A DNA stretch of 37,338 nt from Cyanobacteria bacterium UBA4641 (GTDB lineage: Bacteria; Cyanobacteriota; Vampirovibrionia; Gastranaerophilales; Gastranaerophilaceae). A program made the translations under genes and the position numbers. Positions 30,075 to 37,338 of the stretch are shown piece by piece (position 1 is the stretch's first letter; every line of letters starts with the position of its first letter). The notes under the pieces were generated by a model that was not told where the DNA came from, searched no databases, and was given only the letters and a program-made list of their open reading frames with translations. The stretch covers positions 5,566-42,903 of the forward strand of contig DHMN01000053.1 of NCBI GenBank assembly GCA_002405805.1, written 5' to 3'.

Positions 30075-31289
30075 ATGGATGAGAATATCAAAATCCAAAG
30101 AATGAATAATGCTATTAATTATTTGGATGCAGAAAAAAAGAAATGTATAGACACAATACAAAAAATAAATAATGAGCTTGAAGAATTTGAACCTCAGCGC
30201 AAAGAAGATTTACGCAACATGTTTATTTTTGAAGTTTTGTGTCTTTTGTTTGGCATTGGCTTATGCTATGGCGGAATTAATATGATTATCCATACTAATA
30301 ACTTTTTTCTGCAAATTTTTGCAGGATGTTTGATATTTGCAACTTTTGGCATATTCATTCTTTTTTGCATTGGTCCATCTAGTTGGGACAAAGATTTTAA
30401 AAATAAATTGAAAGAATCACCTGCGGTTTCATCAATTTATAAACTGCTAAACCTAACCAAAACAGATTTTAATAAAAATCAAAATTGGCAACAGTTGTTA
30501 AAGAATAGCAAATTATTCAGCGCATTTAATATTGCAACTTTTGATAACGGATTTCAGGGGGTTATTGATGGGGTTTCTTATGACATTAGTGAATGTGAAT
30601 TGTTTTATGAGACAAAAGGTAGCAAAAACAGCTCTATTGATACAGCTTTTAAGGGAGTAGTTGTTTGTGTTGAATCCAACAAAAAGATTGGCGCAGAAAC
30701 ATTAATCACATCAAAAAATGACATAAACATTAATAATAGCCGTTTTTCATCAGATAGAAGAACCGAACTTATATGTGTTCTTGCATTTACGATTGTAATA
30801 TCACTTTTTATGGCATTTAAAACAATGACAGCATTTTCATCAGCTACAGCTTTTAATTTTCCGACAAATGCCTTTTCTATCGGATTATTTGTTCAACCTG
30901 TTGGTATTGTTCTTTTAGTTTTACTTGCGGTATTTATATTATTTAAAGTTGCAAAAATGCAAAAGGTTCAATTAGAAGATTCTGAGTTTGAAAAGCGATT
31001 TAATATTCAATCAGAAAACCAAGTAGAGGCAAGATATTTGATAACTCCAATATTTATGGAAAGATTAAAAAATCTTAAAACAGCATTTGGTACAAATAAT
31101 TTGAAATGCTCATTTTTTGAAAACAAAATTATGTTTGCAATTTCAACAAAAAAGGATTTATTTGAACTCGGAAGTTTATATAAATCCCTAAAATCAAAAA
31201 AATCTGTTGAAGAATTTTATTACAACCAAATCAAATCTATTCAAGATATGGTTGAACATTTCAAATTAAATGAAAAGACAGGATTGTAA
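30075..31289 (+). CDS. DUF3137-like membrane protein within the efflux operon
   Basis: 404 residues. An N-terminal coiled coil (1-45), two TM helices (about 50-70 and 75-97), a soluble middle with the pattern FDNGFQGVIDGVSYDISECE and FKGVVVCVE, two more TM helices (about 237-257 and 272-292), and a C-terminal domain with FEKRFNIQSENQVEARYLIT followed by PIFMERL. These last blocks match my memory of DUF3137 proteins. Function is unknown for the family. It is 23 bp after the adaptor and 1 bp before the ATPase start, so it is transcribed with the pump; an accessory or quality role is inference. Confidence 0.78.
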   Translation: MDENIKIQRMNNAINYLDAEKKKCIDTIQKINNELEEFEPQRKEDLRNMFIFEVLCLLFGIGLCYGGINMIIHTNNFFLQIFAGCLIFATFGIFILFCIGPSSWDKDFKNKLKESPAVSSIYKLLNLTKTDFNKNQNWQQLLKNSKLFSAFNIATFDNGFQGVIDGVSYDISECELFYETKGSKNSSIDTAFKGVVVCVESNKKIGAETLITSKNDININNSRFSSDRRTELICVLAFTIVISLFMAFKTMTAFSSATAFNFPTNAFSIGLFVQPVGIVLLVLLAVFILFKVAKMQKVQLEDSEFEKRFNIQSENQVEARYLITPIFMERLKNLKTAFGTNNLKCSFFENKIMFAISTKKDLFELGSLYKSLKSKKSVEEFYYNQIKSIQDMVEHFKLNEKTGL

Positions 31290-31290
31290 T

Positions 31291-32007
31291 ATGGATTTAA
31301 TTGAAGTAAAGCACGCAATAAAAACATACCAAACTGGAGAAGATTCGTTCAATGCGCTAAATGATGTATCATTAAGTGTTAAAAAAGGTGAATTTACTGC
31401 AATTATGGGAACGTCAGGTTCAGGAAAATCAACATTTATGAATATGTTGGGGACATTAGATAAACCGACCTCAGGAAGTTATTTTTTAGATGGGGAAGAT
31501 ATGCTCAACTTGAATAATGATGATTTAGCACGCGTAAGATGTGAAAAAATCGGCTTTATCTTCCAAGGTTTTAACCTGATTTCAAGAACATCTGCCCTTG
31601 ATAATGTTTGCCTGCCTATGATTTATAAAGGAGTTCCTGAAGAAGAACGTATTGAACGCGCAAAATGGGCACTAAAAATTGTCGGACTGGAAAAACGTGA
31701 AGACCACATGCCAAACCAAATGTCAGGAGGTCAACAACAACGTGTTGCAATCGCTCGAGCTATAGTTAATGATGCCCCTTTGATTTTGGCAGACGAACCT
31801 ACAGGAAACCTTGATACCAAAACAAGTATTGAGGTTATGGAATTTTTTGTCAGACTGAATGAAGAAATGGGCAAAACTATCGTACTTGTCACTCATGAGC
31901 CTGACATTGCAGAATATACAAAACGAGTAGTAAAATTTAAAGATGGAAATATTGTTCTTGATGAGCCAAAATACGTTTGGTTGGCGCACAGGACAAGAGA
32001 GACATAA
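31291..32007 (+). CDS. MacB-type ABC transporter ATPase
   Basis: 238 residues from ATG 31291, with AGGA 8 nt upstream; an in-frame ATG at 31270 lies inside the preceding gene. Walker A is GTSGSGKS (about 39-46), the Q-loop FQGFNLISR, the signature MSGGQQQRVAIARAI, Walker B LILADEPTGNLD, and the H-loop VTHEPD. It is of the LolD/MacB/FtsE subclass. ATPase and permease are separate polypeptides here, unlike fused E. coli MacB. Confidence 0.96.
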   Translation: MDLIEVKHAIKTYQTGEDSFNALNDVSLSVKKGEFTAIMGTSGSGKSTFMNMLGTLDKPTSGSYFLDGEDMLNLNNDDLARVRCEKIGFIFQGFNLISRTSALDNVCLPMIYKGVPEEERIERAKWALKIVGLEKREDHMPNQMSGGQQQRVAIARAIVNDAPLILADEPTGNLDTKTSIEVMEFFVRLNEEMGKTIVLVTHEPDIAEYTKRVVKFKDGNIVLDEPKYVWLAHRTRET

Positions 32008-32058
32008 AATATGGAACACATATAAAACTTTGCCCAAAGTTCCTAAAGAAAGGTTATA

Positions 32059-33288
32059 ATGTTAGATTTCAAATCAATATGTAGAATGGCAGTAATTTCG
32101 CTAAAAATAAACAAAATGCGCTCAATGCTAACAAGCTTGGGCATAATTATCGGCGTCAGTGCCGTAATTATTATGCTTGCTGTTGGTTCAGGTGCAAGTA
32201 AAAAAATCGCCAAAGATATGGAATCTATGGGAAGCAACTTATTGATGATACGTTCAGCCTCAGCTAAATCAGGCGGAGTCCGAATGGGAATGGGTACTCG
32301 TCCGACTCTTACAATGAAAGATGCCGAAACTATCGAAAATAAAAGCCGTGGAATTTTAGCTATTGCACCGTACTCAGCAGAATCAAAACAATTAACCTAC
32401 GGCAATCAAAACTGGTCAACAACGGTTGGCGGAACAACTCAGCCGTATTTTTTGATAAGAAATTATGAAATCGAATCCGGCAGAGGATTTTTGCCGGAAG
32501 ACAGCAAAAACTGTACAAAAGTTGCAATTATCGGTCAAACCGTTTCAACCGAATTATTTGGCGATGTTGACCCAATCGGCAAAACTATTCGTATTGGCAA
32601 TGTTCCGTTTAAAGTAATCGGATTATTAAAGACAAAGGGTTCAAGCGGAATGGGGCAAGACCAAGATGATTTGGTGTTTATTCCAATCACAACAGCGCAA
32701 AGAAAAGTTTTCGGAACAGATTTCCCGGGAACAGTCAGCATGATTGCTGTCAAAGCTCAAAATGATGAAGTAATAAACGACGCACAAGAAGATATCACAG
32801 ATATTTTGCGCCACAGACATAACATTGGGAAAAATCAGGACGATGATTTTGAAATAAGAAACCTTGCAGAAATGCAAGAAACCATCAAATCTACAACCAA
32901 AACAATGTCATTATTGTTAGGTGCAATTGCAGGGGTTTCGCTGATTGTTGGCGGTATCGGAATTATGAATATTATGCTGGTTTCTGTAACTGAAAGAACA
33001 AAGGAAATCGGTATACGTATGGCAATTGGCGCTAAAGCATCTGATATCAGAATCCAATTTTTGATAGAATCCTTTATGCTATCTATGATTGGCGGTTTGA
33101 TAGGAGTTGCAATTGGCATAATCGGAGCGCACATAATGCACGCACTAGCCGGTATGAATATTGCAATCACAGCCTCATCAATACTACTATCGTTAGGGTT
33201 CTCTGCAGCGATTGGCATAGGTTTTGGGTATTATCCTGCCTACAAAGCGTCATTACTTAACCCAATCGACGCATTGAGATACGAATAA
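32059..33288 (+). CDS. MacB-type ABC transporter permease (FtsX/MacB family)
   Basis: 409 residues with the mechanotransmission layout: TM1 at 21-43 (LTSLGIIIGVSAVIIMLAVG), a large periplasmic MacB-PCD domain (about 45-275), then three TM helices (about 280-305, 335-358 and 372-395). The conserved coupling region VTERTKEIGIRMAIGAKASDI and the C-terminal YYPAYKASLLNPIDALRYE are typical. Together with the ATPase, adaptor and TolC it forms a tripartite exporter for a peptide, lipid, siderophore or macrolide-like substrate; which one is unknown. Confidence 0.94.
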   Translation: MLDFKSICRMAVISLKINKMRSMLTSLGIIIGVSAVIIMLAVGSGASKKIAKDMESMGSNLLMIRSASAKSGGVRMGMGTRPTLTMKDAETIENKSRGILAIAPYSAESKQLTYGNQNWSTTVGGTTQPYFLIRNYEIESGRGFLPEDSKNCTKVAIIGQTVSTELFGDVDPIGKTIRIGNVPFKVIGLLKTKGSSGMGQDQDDLVFIPITTAQRKVFGTDFPGTVSMIAVKAQNDEVINDAQEDITDILRHRHNIGKNQDDDFEIRNLAEMQETIKSTTKTMSLLLGAIAGVSLIVGGIGIMNIMLVSVTERTKEIGIRMAIGAKASDIRIQFLIESFMLSMIGGLIGVAIGIIGAHIMHALAGMNIAITASSILLSLGFSAAIGIGFGYYPAYKASLLNPIDALRYE

Positions 33289-33396
33289 TCTTGTATTTAT
33301 TATACTTTTGAACAAAATATTGCCTGAGTTGGTAATTGCCATTTGGATAATATAGGTATATTTTATTCCTATAACTGCAATTTAATAGGGTAAAAT

Positions 33397-34860
33397 ATGG
33401 TTGACATTCAAAACAAAGATTTTTTGCTTAACTCGATTTTAGAATACTGTGATGATTTAATTACGATTAAAGATGTAAACTTAAAATACCTTGCCTGTAA
33501 CAGGGCGTTTCTAAATCATCTTGGAGCAGAAAAAGATTCAGAAGTCGTTGGCAAATCGGTCTATGAAGTTTTTAACCCTACAAATGCAGAAATTCTGGCA
33601 AGTAAATTTTCTAATGTAATAAATTCAGGCAGCACAAAAACTTGTGTATTCAAAATAAATATAAAAGGAGAGCCAAGAATTGTTAAACAAATTTCATCTC
33701 CAATCATCAAAGACGGTAAGTTGCAAGGAGTTTTGTCAATTTCTTCTGATGTCACACAAGAAGAAAATTTAAAATTAAAATTGGTCGAAAAGATTAGTCA
33801 GTTGAATACGATTTTGGAATATTTACCGATAAATCTTTATATGAAAAATGCACAAGGGGAATATCTTTTAGGGACAAAATACGCTAAAGACTTTGTAGAT
33901 AATGGAGTTGACGCTTATTCTGGAATAACCGTCAATATGGATGAATCGAAAAAACAAACATTGAGCGAGGATTCTTATGTTCTAACCAACAAAAAGCCTC
34001 TACACGGAGAAAAAACTGCTCAAGATTACAAAGGACAAACACATTGGTTCAGATATCAAAAAGTACCGATTTTGATGGATAATAATGAAGTTTCTGGTTT
34101 AATTACACTTGTCAAAAATATTGATAACGAAAAAAATTTAGAAAATCGCAAAAACCTTTTTTTGGCTACACTAAGTCATGATTTGAAAAATCCGCTTTTG
34201 GCTCAGATAAGTTCTCTTGATTTGTTTAGCAAAGGTACATTTGGCGAATTGAACGAAACGCAAAAAGAAATGATTGACTTAATTTTAGAATCATCAAAAT
34301 ACATGCGCGATATGCTTTATTCGTTGTTAAAAGCTTTCAAAGACAATCATGGCTCAATCAAATTTGAAAGACGGAATTTTGATGTTTATAAATTAATTTC
34401 AAAAATCGTCAAAGAAATGAACGATTTGGCTTTGGAAAACGATATCAAAATCAATTTTGACTCAGCGATTTTGGATGAAGATAAAATGATTTATGCGGAC
34501 GAAATTCAACTAAGACGTGTTGTTGGCAATATTTTGAATAACGCAATCAGCTATGGTTATAAAAACACTGAAATCAATGTAAAAATGTGGACACAATGTC
34601 AAATTTTGAAGATGTCATTTGAAAATACGAGCGACGTTATCCCTGACGATTTGAAAAATATTATCTTTGATAAATATGTCTGTGGTAAAAATGTCACAGG
34701 CGGATTAGGCATTGGTTTAGGTTTGTATTTTTGTAAAAAAGTTTTGGAAGCACACGAAGGCAACATTCACCTTGAAACCAACGGCAACCACAACAAATTT
34801 GTAATTGATTTGCCTATGCTTGATGAAAATACTGTGACAATCAGCGAAATTGTACTGTAA
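33397..34860 (+). CDS. PAS-domain sensor histidine kinase, orphan
   Basis: 487 residues, no signal peptide or TM helix, so cytoplasmic. PAS 1 spans about 6-125 (LEYCDDLITIKDVNLKYLAC; ISSDVTQEENL), PAS 2 about 135-245 (LEYLPINLYMKNAQGEYLLG). HisKA has the phospho-acceptor His261 in TLSHDLKNP. The ATPase domain has the N box RRVVGNILNNAISYG and G boxes GGLGIGLGLYFCKKV. AGGG precedes the ATG. No response regulator is adjacent. It follows the pump operon after 108 bp and converges with the pilin gene, so its target is unknown. Confidence 0.92.
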   Translation: MVDIQNKDFLLNSILEYCDDLITIKDVNLKYLACNRAFLNHLGAEKDSEVVGKSVYEVFNPTNAEILASKFSNVINSGSTKTCVFKINIKGEPRIVKQISSPIIKDGKLQGVLSISSDVTQEENLKLKLVEKISQLNTILEYLPINLYMKNAQGEYLLGTKYAKDFVDNGVDAYSGITVNMDESKKQTLSEDSYVLTNKKPLHGEKTAQDYKGQTHWFRYQKVPILMDNNEVSGLITLVKNIDNEKNLENRKNLFLATLSHDLKNPLLAQISSLDLFSKGTFGELNETQKEMIDLILESSKYMRDMLYSLLKAFKDNHGSIKFERRNFDVYKLISKIVKEMNDLALENDIKINFDSAILDEDKMIYADEIQLRRVVGNILNNAISYGYKNTEINVKMWTQCQILKMSFENTSDVIPDDLKNIIFDKYVCGKNVTGGLGIGLGLYFCKKVLEAHEGNIHLETNGNHNKFVIDLPMLDENTVTISEIVL

Positions 34861-34865
34861 ACTGG

Positions 34866-35555
34866 TTATTTATCACTTTTTTCTTTCAAATAATCCATAT
34901 TGCCAAAGTTCAACAACCAATATGTACAACCCCATCCAGTAGAATCCATTTTGCAGTGCTCTTTGTAATTGTATAAACTGGGATGACCAAATGCAACTAA
35001 ACCTGTTGCTGCCGTATATTTAAAATAAAAAACATCTCTTCCAATTACATTTGGCAACTTGTCACCATTTACATCGACAACAAAAATAATAATACTTGGA
35101 TATGGGTAATAAACTATTGAGCTGCCATTTAATAACTTAATTTTATAAAAAATTCTATCAATTGCAAAATTACTATAAGTTGTTCCATTTAAAAATTCAT
35201 ATTTGGAATTTGCAATACATAGACCATTTGGGTCATACGTCCCACAATCAATTGCAATTTTTAAATACGGATTTATTTTCTTAGATAATTTTATTGAATT
35301 TTCTTCGTTATAATCGCCAACGCCATCCCAGCCTTCAGGTTCACCATTTTCACTTTCTGAAAGTTTTAACATTTGAGTAATTATTGATTGGTCTTCGCGC
35401 AATATTGTAATTGTTCGCTTGATTTTATATTCATGCAGCAAGGTCGGAATAGTCATCGCTGCAACAATTCCAATTATGCCAAGAGTAATTAAAACCTCTG
35501 CTAGTGTAAATCCAAATTTCACCACATTTGGTAGCGAACCTATTATTTTACGCAT
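34866..35555 (-). CDS. Prepilin-like protein with type IV N-terminal methylation motif
   Basis: 229 residues. A 14-residue leader is followed by G/FTLAEVLITLGIIGIVAAMTI, the cleavage and N-methylation site of type IV pilins and type II pseudopilins (Glu at +5), with a hydrophobic stalk to about residue 36. The large globular part is rich in Tyr, Asn and Gly, with CGTYDPNGLC and DVNGDKLPNVIGRDVFYF (possible metal loop) and Cys in CKM...GWGC. It needs a prepilin peptidase and assembly ATPase, none in the window. GAGG lies 7 nt before the ATG. It diverges from the XRE regulator across a palindrome. Confidence 0.85.
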   Translation of the reverse strand: MRKIIGSLPNVVKFGFTLAEVLITLGIIGIVAAMTIPTLLHEYKIKRTITILREDQSIITQMLKLSESENGEPEGWDGVGDYNEENSIKLSKKINPYLKIAIDCGTYDPNGLCIANSKYEFLNGTTYSNFAIDRIFYKIKLLNGSSIVYYPYPSIIIFVVDVNGDKLPNVIGRDVFYFKYTAATGLVAFGHPSLYNYKEHCKMDSTGWGCTYWLLNFGNMDYLKEKSDK

Positions 35556-35583
35556 CCTGTTACCTCATCTTAAACTATCGCTC

Positions 35584-35603
35584 ACTAGTAGTATACTACT
35601 AGT
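35584..35603. promoter_or_regulatory. Perfect 20-bp palindrome, probable XRE operator
   Basis: ACTAGTAGTATACTACTAGT is a perfect palindrome with no spacer, located between the divergent pilin and XRE genes. It begins at the predicted pilin transcription start (near 35604), so bound protein would block the pilin gene. Confidence 0.7.
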
Positions 35604-35610
35604 AATTAAT

Positions 35611-35639
35611 ACATTACTCTCTTATATATAAAATGTCAA
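35611..35639 (-). promoter_or_regulatory. Pilin gene promoter
   Basis: On the minus strand, perfect TTGACA (35639-35634), a 17-bp spacer and a weak -10 TAATGT (35616-35611). A weak -10 with a perfect -35 is compatible with regulated expression. Confidence 0.5.
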
Positions 35640-35656
35640 TAAGTATAATTACAGAT

Positions 35657-35875
35657 ATGAAAGATGAGAGGAACAAAATTTTAGCAAGAAATATCAAGGC
35701 TGAACGCTACAGAAAAGGGATTACCCAGTCTGAACTTGCTGAAAAAATTGATGTCAGTGACAGCACAATCAGCCTTATAGAACGAGGGATTCAAACTCCT
35801 TCAATCTTTCTTGTGTACGACATTTCCAGATTTTTACAAATTGATATAAATGACCTTTTGAAAAACTTAGATTAA
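35657..35875 (+). CDS. XRE/Cro-type helix-turn-helix regulator
   Basis: 72 residues from ATG 35657 (MKDERNK). I prefer this to the in-frame ATG at 35633, which overlaps the divergent -35 box; TATAAT at 35644-35649 would then place transcription start at or beside the ATG, so the mRNA may be leaderless, as neither ATG has a ribosome site. The domain is a single HTH_3: IKAERYRKGITQSELAEKID, VSDSTISLIERG, PSIFLVYDISRFLQIDINDLL. No ligand or peptidase domain. Likely targets are its own promoter, the pilin gene and possibly the kinase gene downstream. Confidence 0.85.
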   Translation: MKDERNKILARNIKAERYRKGITQSELAEKIDVSDSTISLIERGIQTPSIFLVYDISRFLQIDINDLLKNLD

Positions 35876-35889
35876 GGATTGTGAACTTT

Positions 35890-35921
35890 CTAGCATAAAA
35901 AATTTTACCACTAGCAAAAAA
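35890..35921 (+). promoter_or_regulatory. Direct repeats upstream of the kinase gene
   Basis: CTAGCATAAAAAA (35890) and CTAGCAAAAAAG (35910) are direct repeats about two helical turns apart. They share the ACTAG(T/C)A half-site look of the palindrome at 35584 and lie 15-45 bp before a possible -10, TATTAT at 35935. Confidence 0.35.
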
Positions 35922-35972
35922 GTTTTTTCTCATGTATTATATTGTTCATACTCAATAAAATATGGAAAGAAC

Positions 35973-36830
35973 ATGCAATTGTTAATTGGAAAAGAATTAA
36001 ACTCGAATGACAAAATATATAAACCGGATTTTAATTCAAAGTCAGGCAGAGAACTATTAGCGTTTTATCTACAAACTAAATTCAGACAAATATTTTTGTT
36101 CGACAAAAAGCAAAAATTACCTATCATCAACAGTATCAACCCCCATTTTATAGATAATTTTTCGCGCAGATTGATAAACAAACCAGCAAAACGCCTTTTG
36201 ATTGGGGTCACAGGCGAATCGGCGTCAGGGAAATCAACGATTTGTCACGAGATTAAAAACGTTATTGAACAATTGGCAATGCCTGTTACAGTATTGAGTA
36301 CCGACAACTATTTTAACGATATTTCTGCTTTAATAAACAAATATGGCTCTTTTGATAATTTACGTGATAACGGCTACGATGTAGATGCCCCAACGAGTTT
36401 CCAACTAGACACTTTGCGTTCGGACTTGGAAGATTTGTCTGACGGCTTAGATATCAAAGCTCCAATGTATTTGCCAAACGGAACGGGGGTTTCAATGCCT
36501 AAAGCTATTGATATTCCTGCTCAAAAGATTATCGTTGTTGAAGGTATCGCAACAATGTACGAATCAGTAAAAGATGTTTTTGACATCAAGATTTATGTTG
36601 AGACGGAAAACGAACTAAGAAAAAACAGATTTATGACTCGTGCAGTTGAAGAACGTAACCAAAGTATGGACAATGCGGAAAAGCATTGGAATTATATTGC
36701 ACAAGCAGGTGAAAAATATGTTAAACCATTCCGCAAGGAAGCTGATTTGGTAATCAACGGTAATTCTGATTTGAAATACTTCGCCCACATGCTTGAGTAT
36801 ATTTACGATATTACAAACAATTTCCAATAA
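35973..36830 (+). CDS. Uridine kinase / phosphoribulokinase family protein
   Basis: 285 residues. A 65-residue N-terminal extension precedes the P-loop domain. Walker A is GVTGESASGKST (about 78-89), then the family's STDNYFND acidic substrate loop, DVDAPTSFQLDTL, and IIVVEGIATMYESVKDVFDIKIYVET with the lid RFMTRAVEERNQS. These are uridine-kinase hallmarks, though the longer size and the missing classical DHPDAFD sequence (here DVDAPTSFQ) leave the substrate open: nucleoside, pantothenate or another sugar-like compound. GGAAAG lies 4 nt before the ATG. Confidence 0.82.
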   Translation: MQLLIGKELNSNDKIYKPDFNSKSGRELLAFYLQTKFRQIFLFDKKQKLPIINSINPHFIDNFSRRLINKPAKRLLIGVTGESASGKSTICHEIKNVIEQLAMPVTVLSTDNYFNDISALINKYGSFDNLRDNGYDVDAPTSFQLDTLRSDLEDLSDGLDIKAPMYLPNGTGVSMPKAIDIPAQKIIVVEGIATMYESVKDVFDIKIYVETENELRKNRFMTRAVEERNQSMDNAEKHWNYIAQAGEKYVKPFRKEADLVINGNSDLKYFAHMLEYIYDITNNFQ

Positions 36831-36894
36831 TAAGCTATTGGACAATTGGATTGCTAATTTTGGGATGTGCGAAATGATAATATACATCCTAAAT

Positions 36895-36931
36895 GTCCGC
36901 CACTGGTGGGAGGACCGAAATCTTTGATTTC
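36895..36931 (-). repeat. Repeat family R5, inverted copy
   Basis: An imperfect stem around GTCCGCCAC / GGAGGAC (36895-36915), then the 15-bp palindrome GAAATCTTTGATTTC (36917-36931). The order is reversed relative to 12158-12194. Confidence 0.55.
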
Positions 36932-36958
36932 AAGGTGGGGGATATGACCGATATGTAG

Positions 36959-37022
36959 TGGATTACTACGTCGCGCTGTAGAGGCAATTATCCCATTTGT
37001 AAAATATCGTTCCTCGTAATGA
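36959..37022 (+). repeat. Repeat family R4
   Basis: GGATTACTACGTCGCGCTGT ... CATTTGT ... TAATGAC, matching the module at 4883-4941 with a few extra bases. Confidence 0.55.
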
Positions 37023-37037
37023 CATGTTTTGTATATT

Positions 37038-37118
37038 GTCATTCTGAAAGCTTAGAAAATTTGTGTGAAGTATGAACACATAATTTTCTTGCTATTCAGA
37101 ATCTATCAATGTTGATTT
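37038..37118 (+). repeat. Repeat family R1, subfamily 2
   Basis: GTCATTCTGAAAGCTTAGAA ... TTCTTGCTATTCAGAAT, followed by CTATCAATGTTGATT. It is the same subfamily as 23630 but with the downstream tail. Confidence 0.75.
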
Positions 37119-37132
37119 TAAAAAGAATACAT

Positions 37133-37226
37133 GTCACCCTGAATTTATTTCAGGGTCTCTAATATTACAAATTTCACATAAGACTAATTTGTTTTATTAG
37201 AGATGCTGAAACAAGTTCAGCATGAC
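37133..37226 (+). repeat. Repeat family R2, third 94-bp copy
   Basis: The left hairpin ACCCTGAA-TTTAT-TTCAGGGT differs from the other copies only in the loop. The central stem TCTCTAATA / TATTAGAGA is perfect here, and the right hairpin is as at 4958. Confidence 0.85.
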
Positions 37227-37239
37227 TAAATATTTAACT

Positions 37240-37338
37240 GTCATTCCGAATTGCGGATTTTGGTCAGTGCGCCGTGTGAGCGTAGCGAACCCAGCACGTC
37301 TTGGCGAGAACTGCATTGAGTTTTGTGAGCAGAGGCTG
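37240..37338 (+). repeat. Partial repeat module cut by window end
   Basis: It begins GTCATTCCGAA, the shared terminus of these families, and contains GAGCGTAGCGA as in the R1 copy at 5101. The remainder has no counterpart in the window. Confidence 0.4.

Overview
This window is a contiguous piece of an AT-rich bacterial chromosome that uses the standard code. Several features point to a diderm (two-membrane) cell: minCDE including a true MinE, a TolC-family outer-membrane channel with a MacA-like adaptor, and a filamentous-haemagglutinin-type adhesin. These sit beside genes common in Bacillota, such as a RicT/YaaT PSP1-domain protein. The mixture, the low GC, the prepilin-like proteins and two small paralogues with an N-terminal NFGMA motif suggest a gut Gastranaerophilales (Vampirovibrionia/Melainabacteria) genome. 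That placement is an inference from remembered family distributions, not a database result. No phage, transposase, CRISPR array, rRNA or tRNA was seen.

Layout. 0.15-2.2 kb: two zinc-dependent medium-chain dehydrogenases in an operon. 2.4-4.5 kb: a large unrecognised Ala/Lys-rich protein with a dockerin-like calcium loop. 4.9-5.2 kb: an array of short palindromic repeats, then a TrmB-type regulator that looks leaderless. 6.2-8.5 kb: minC-minD-minE, with unusually long acidic segments in MinC and MinE. 8.6-10.6 kb: a lytic-transglycosylase-like protein diverging from a Nudix-winged-helix regulator with an operator-like inverted repeat between them, then secG. 10.65-11.6 kb: a small membrane protein and a short-chain dehydrogenase. 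11.65-12.3 kb: a second repeat array holding a startless protein-like reading frame. 12.4-13.4 kb: the two NFGMA paralogues. 13.5-16.8 kb: ribH, murQ, gpsA and ricT on the minus strand. 16.9-18 kb: a CcdA/thioredoxin-like redox pair. 18.1-18.6 kb: a ParD-type antitoxin with a broken ParE-like toxin. 18.6-19.8 kb: the rpmH-rnpA operon plus an unknown gene. 19.9-23.4 kb: proC, a coiled-coil protein and fusA. 24-26.3 kb: a secreted beta-helix adhesin. 26.6-33.3 kb: a periplasmic protein of unknown role, then an export operon of TolC, MacA-like adaptor, DUF3137 membrane protein, MacB-type ATPase and MacB-type permease. 33.4-34.9 kb: a PAS histidine kinase without a partner. 34.9-36.8 kb: a prepilin-like gene diverging from an XRE regulator across a perfect 20-bp palindrome, then a uridine-kinase-family gene. 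36.9-37.3 kb: a third repeat array.

The least ordinary material is of four kinds. First, a modular set of short palindromic repeats, including a 94-bp element present in three copies of identical length with compensatory stem changes. Second, three regulator/operator arrangements: the Nudix regulator with a spaced inverted repeat, XRE with its palindrome and pilin, and ParD with an operator on its own -10 box. Third, acidic extensions in two of the three Min proteins. Fourth, a tripartite efflux operon that carries a DUF3137 protein and lies next to a large adhesin with no visible dedicated transporter. Nothing here can be called a proven new system from sequence alone.
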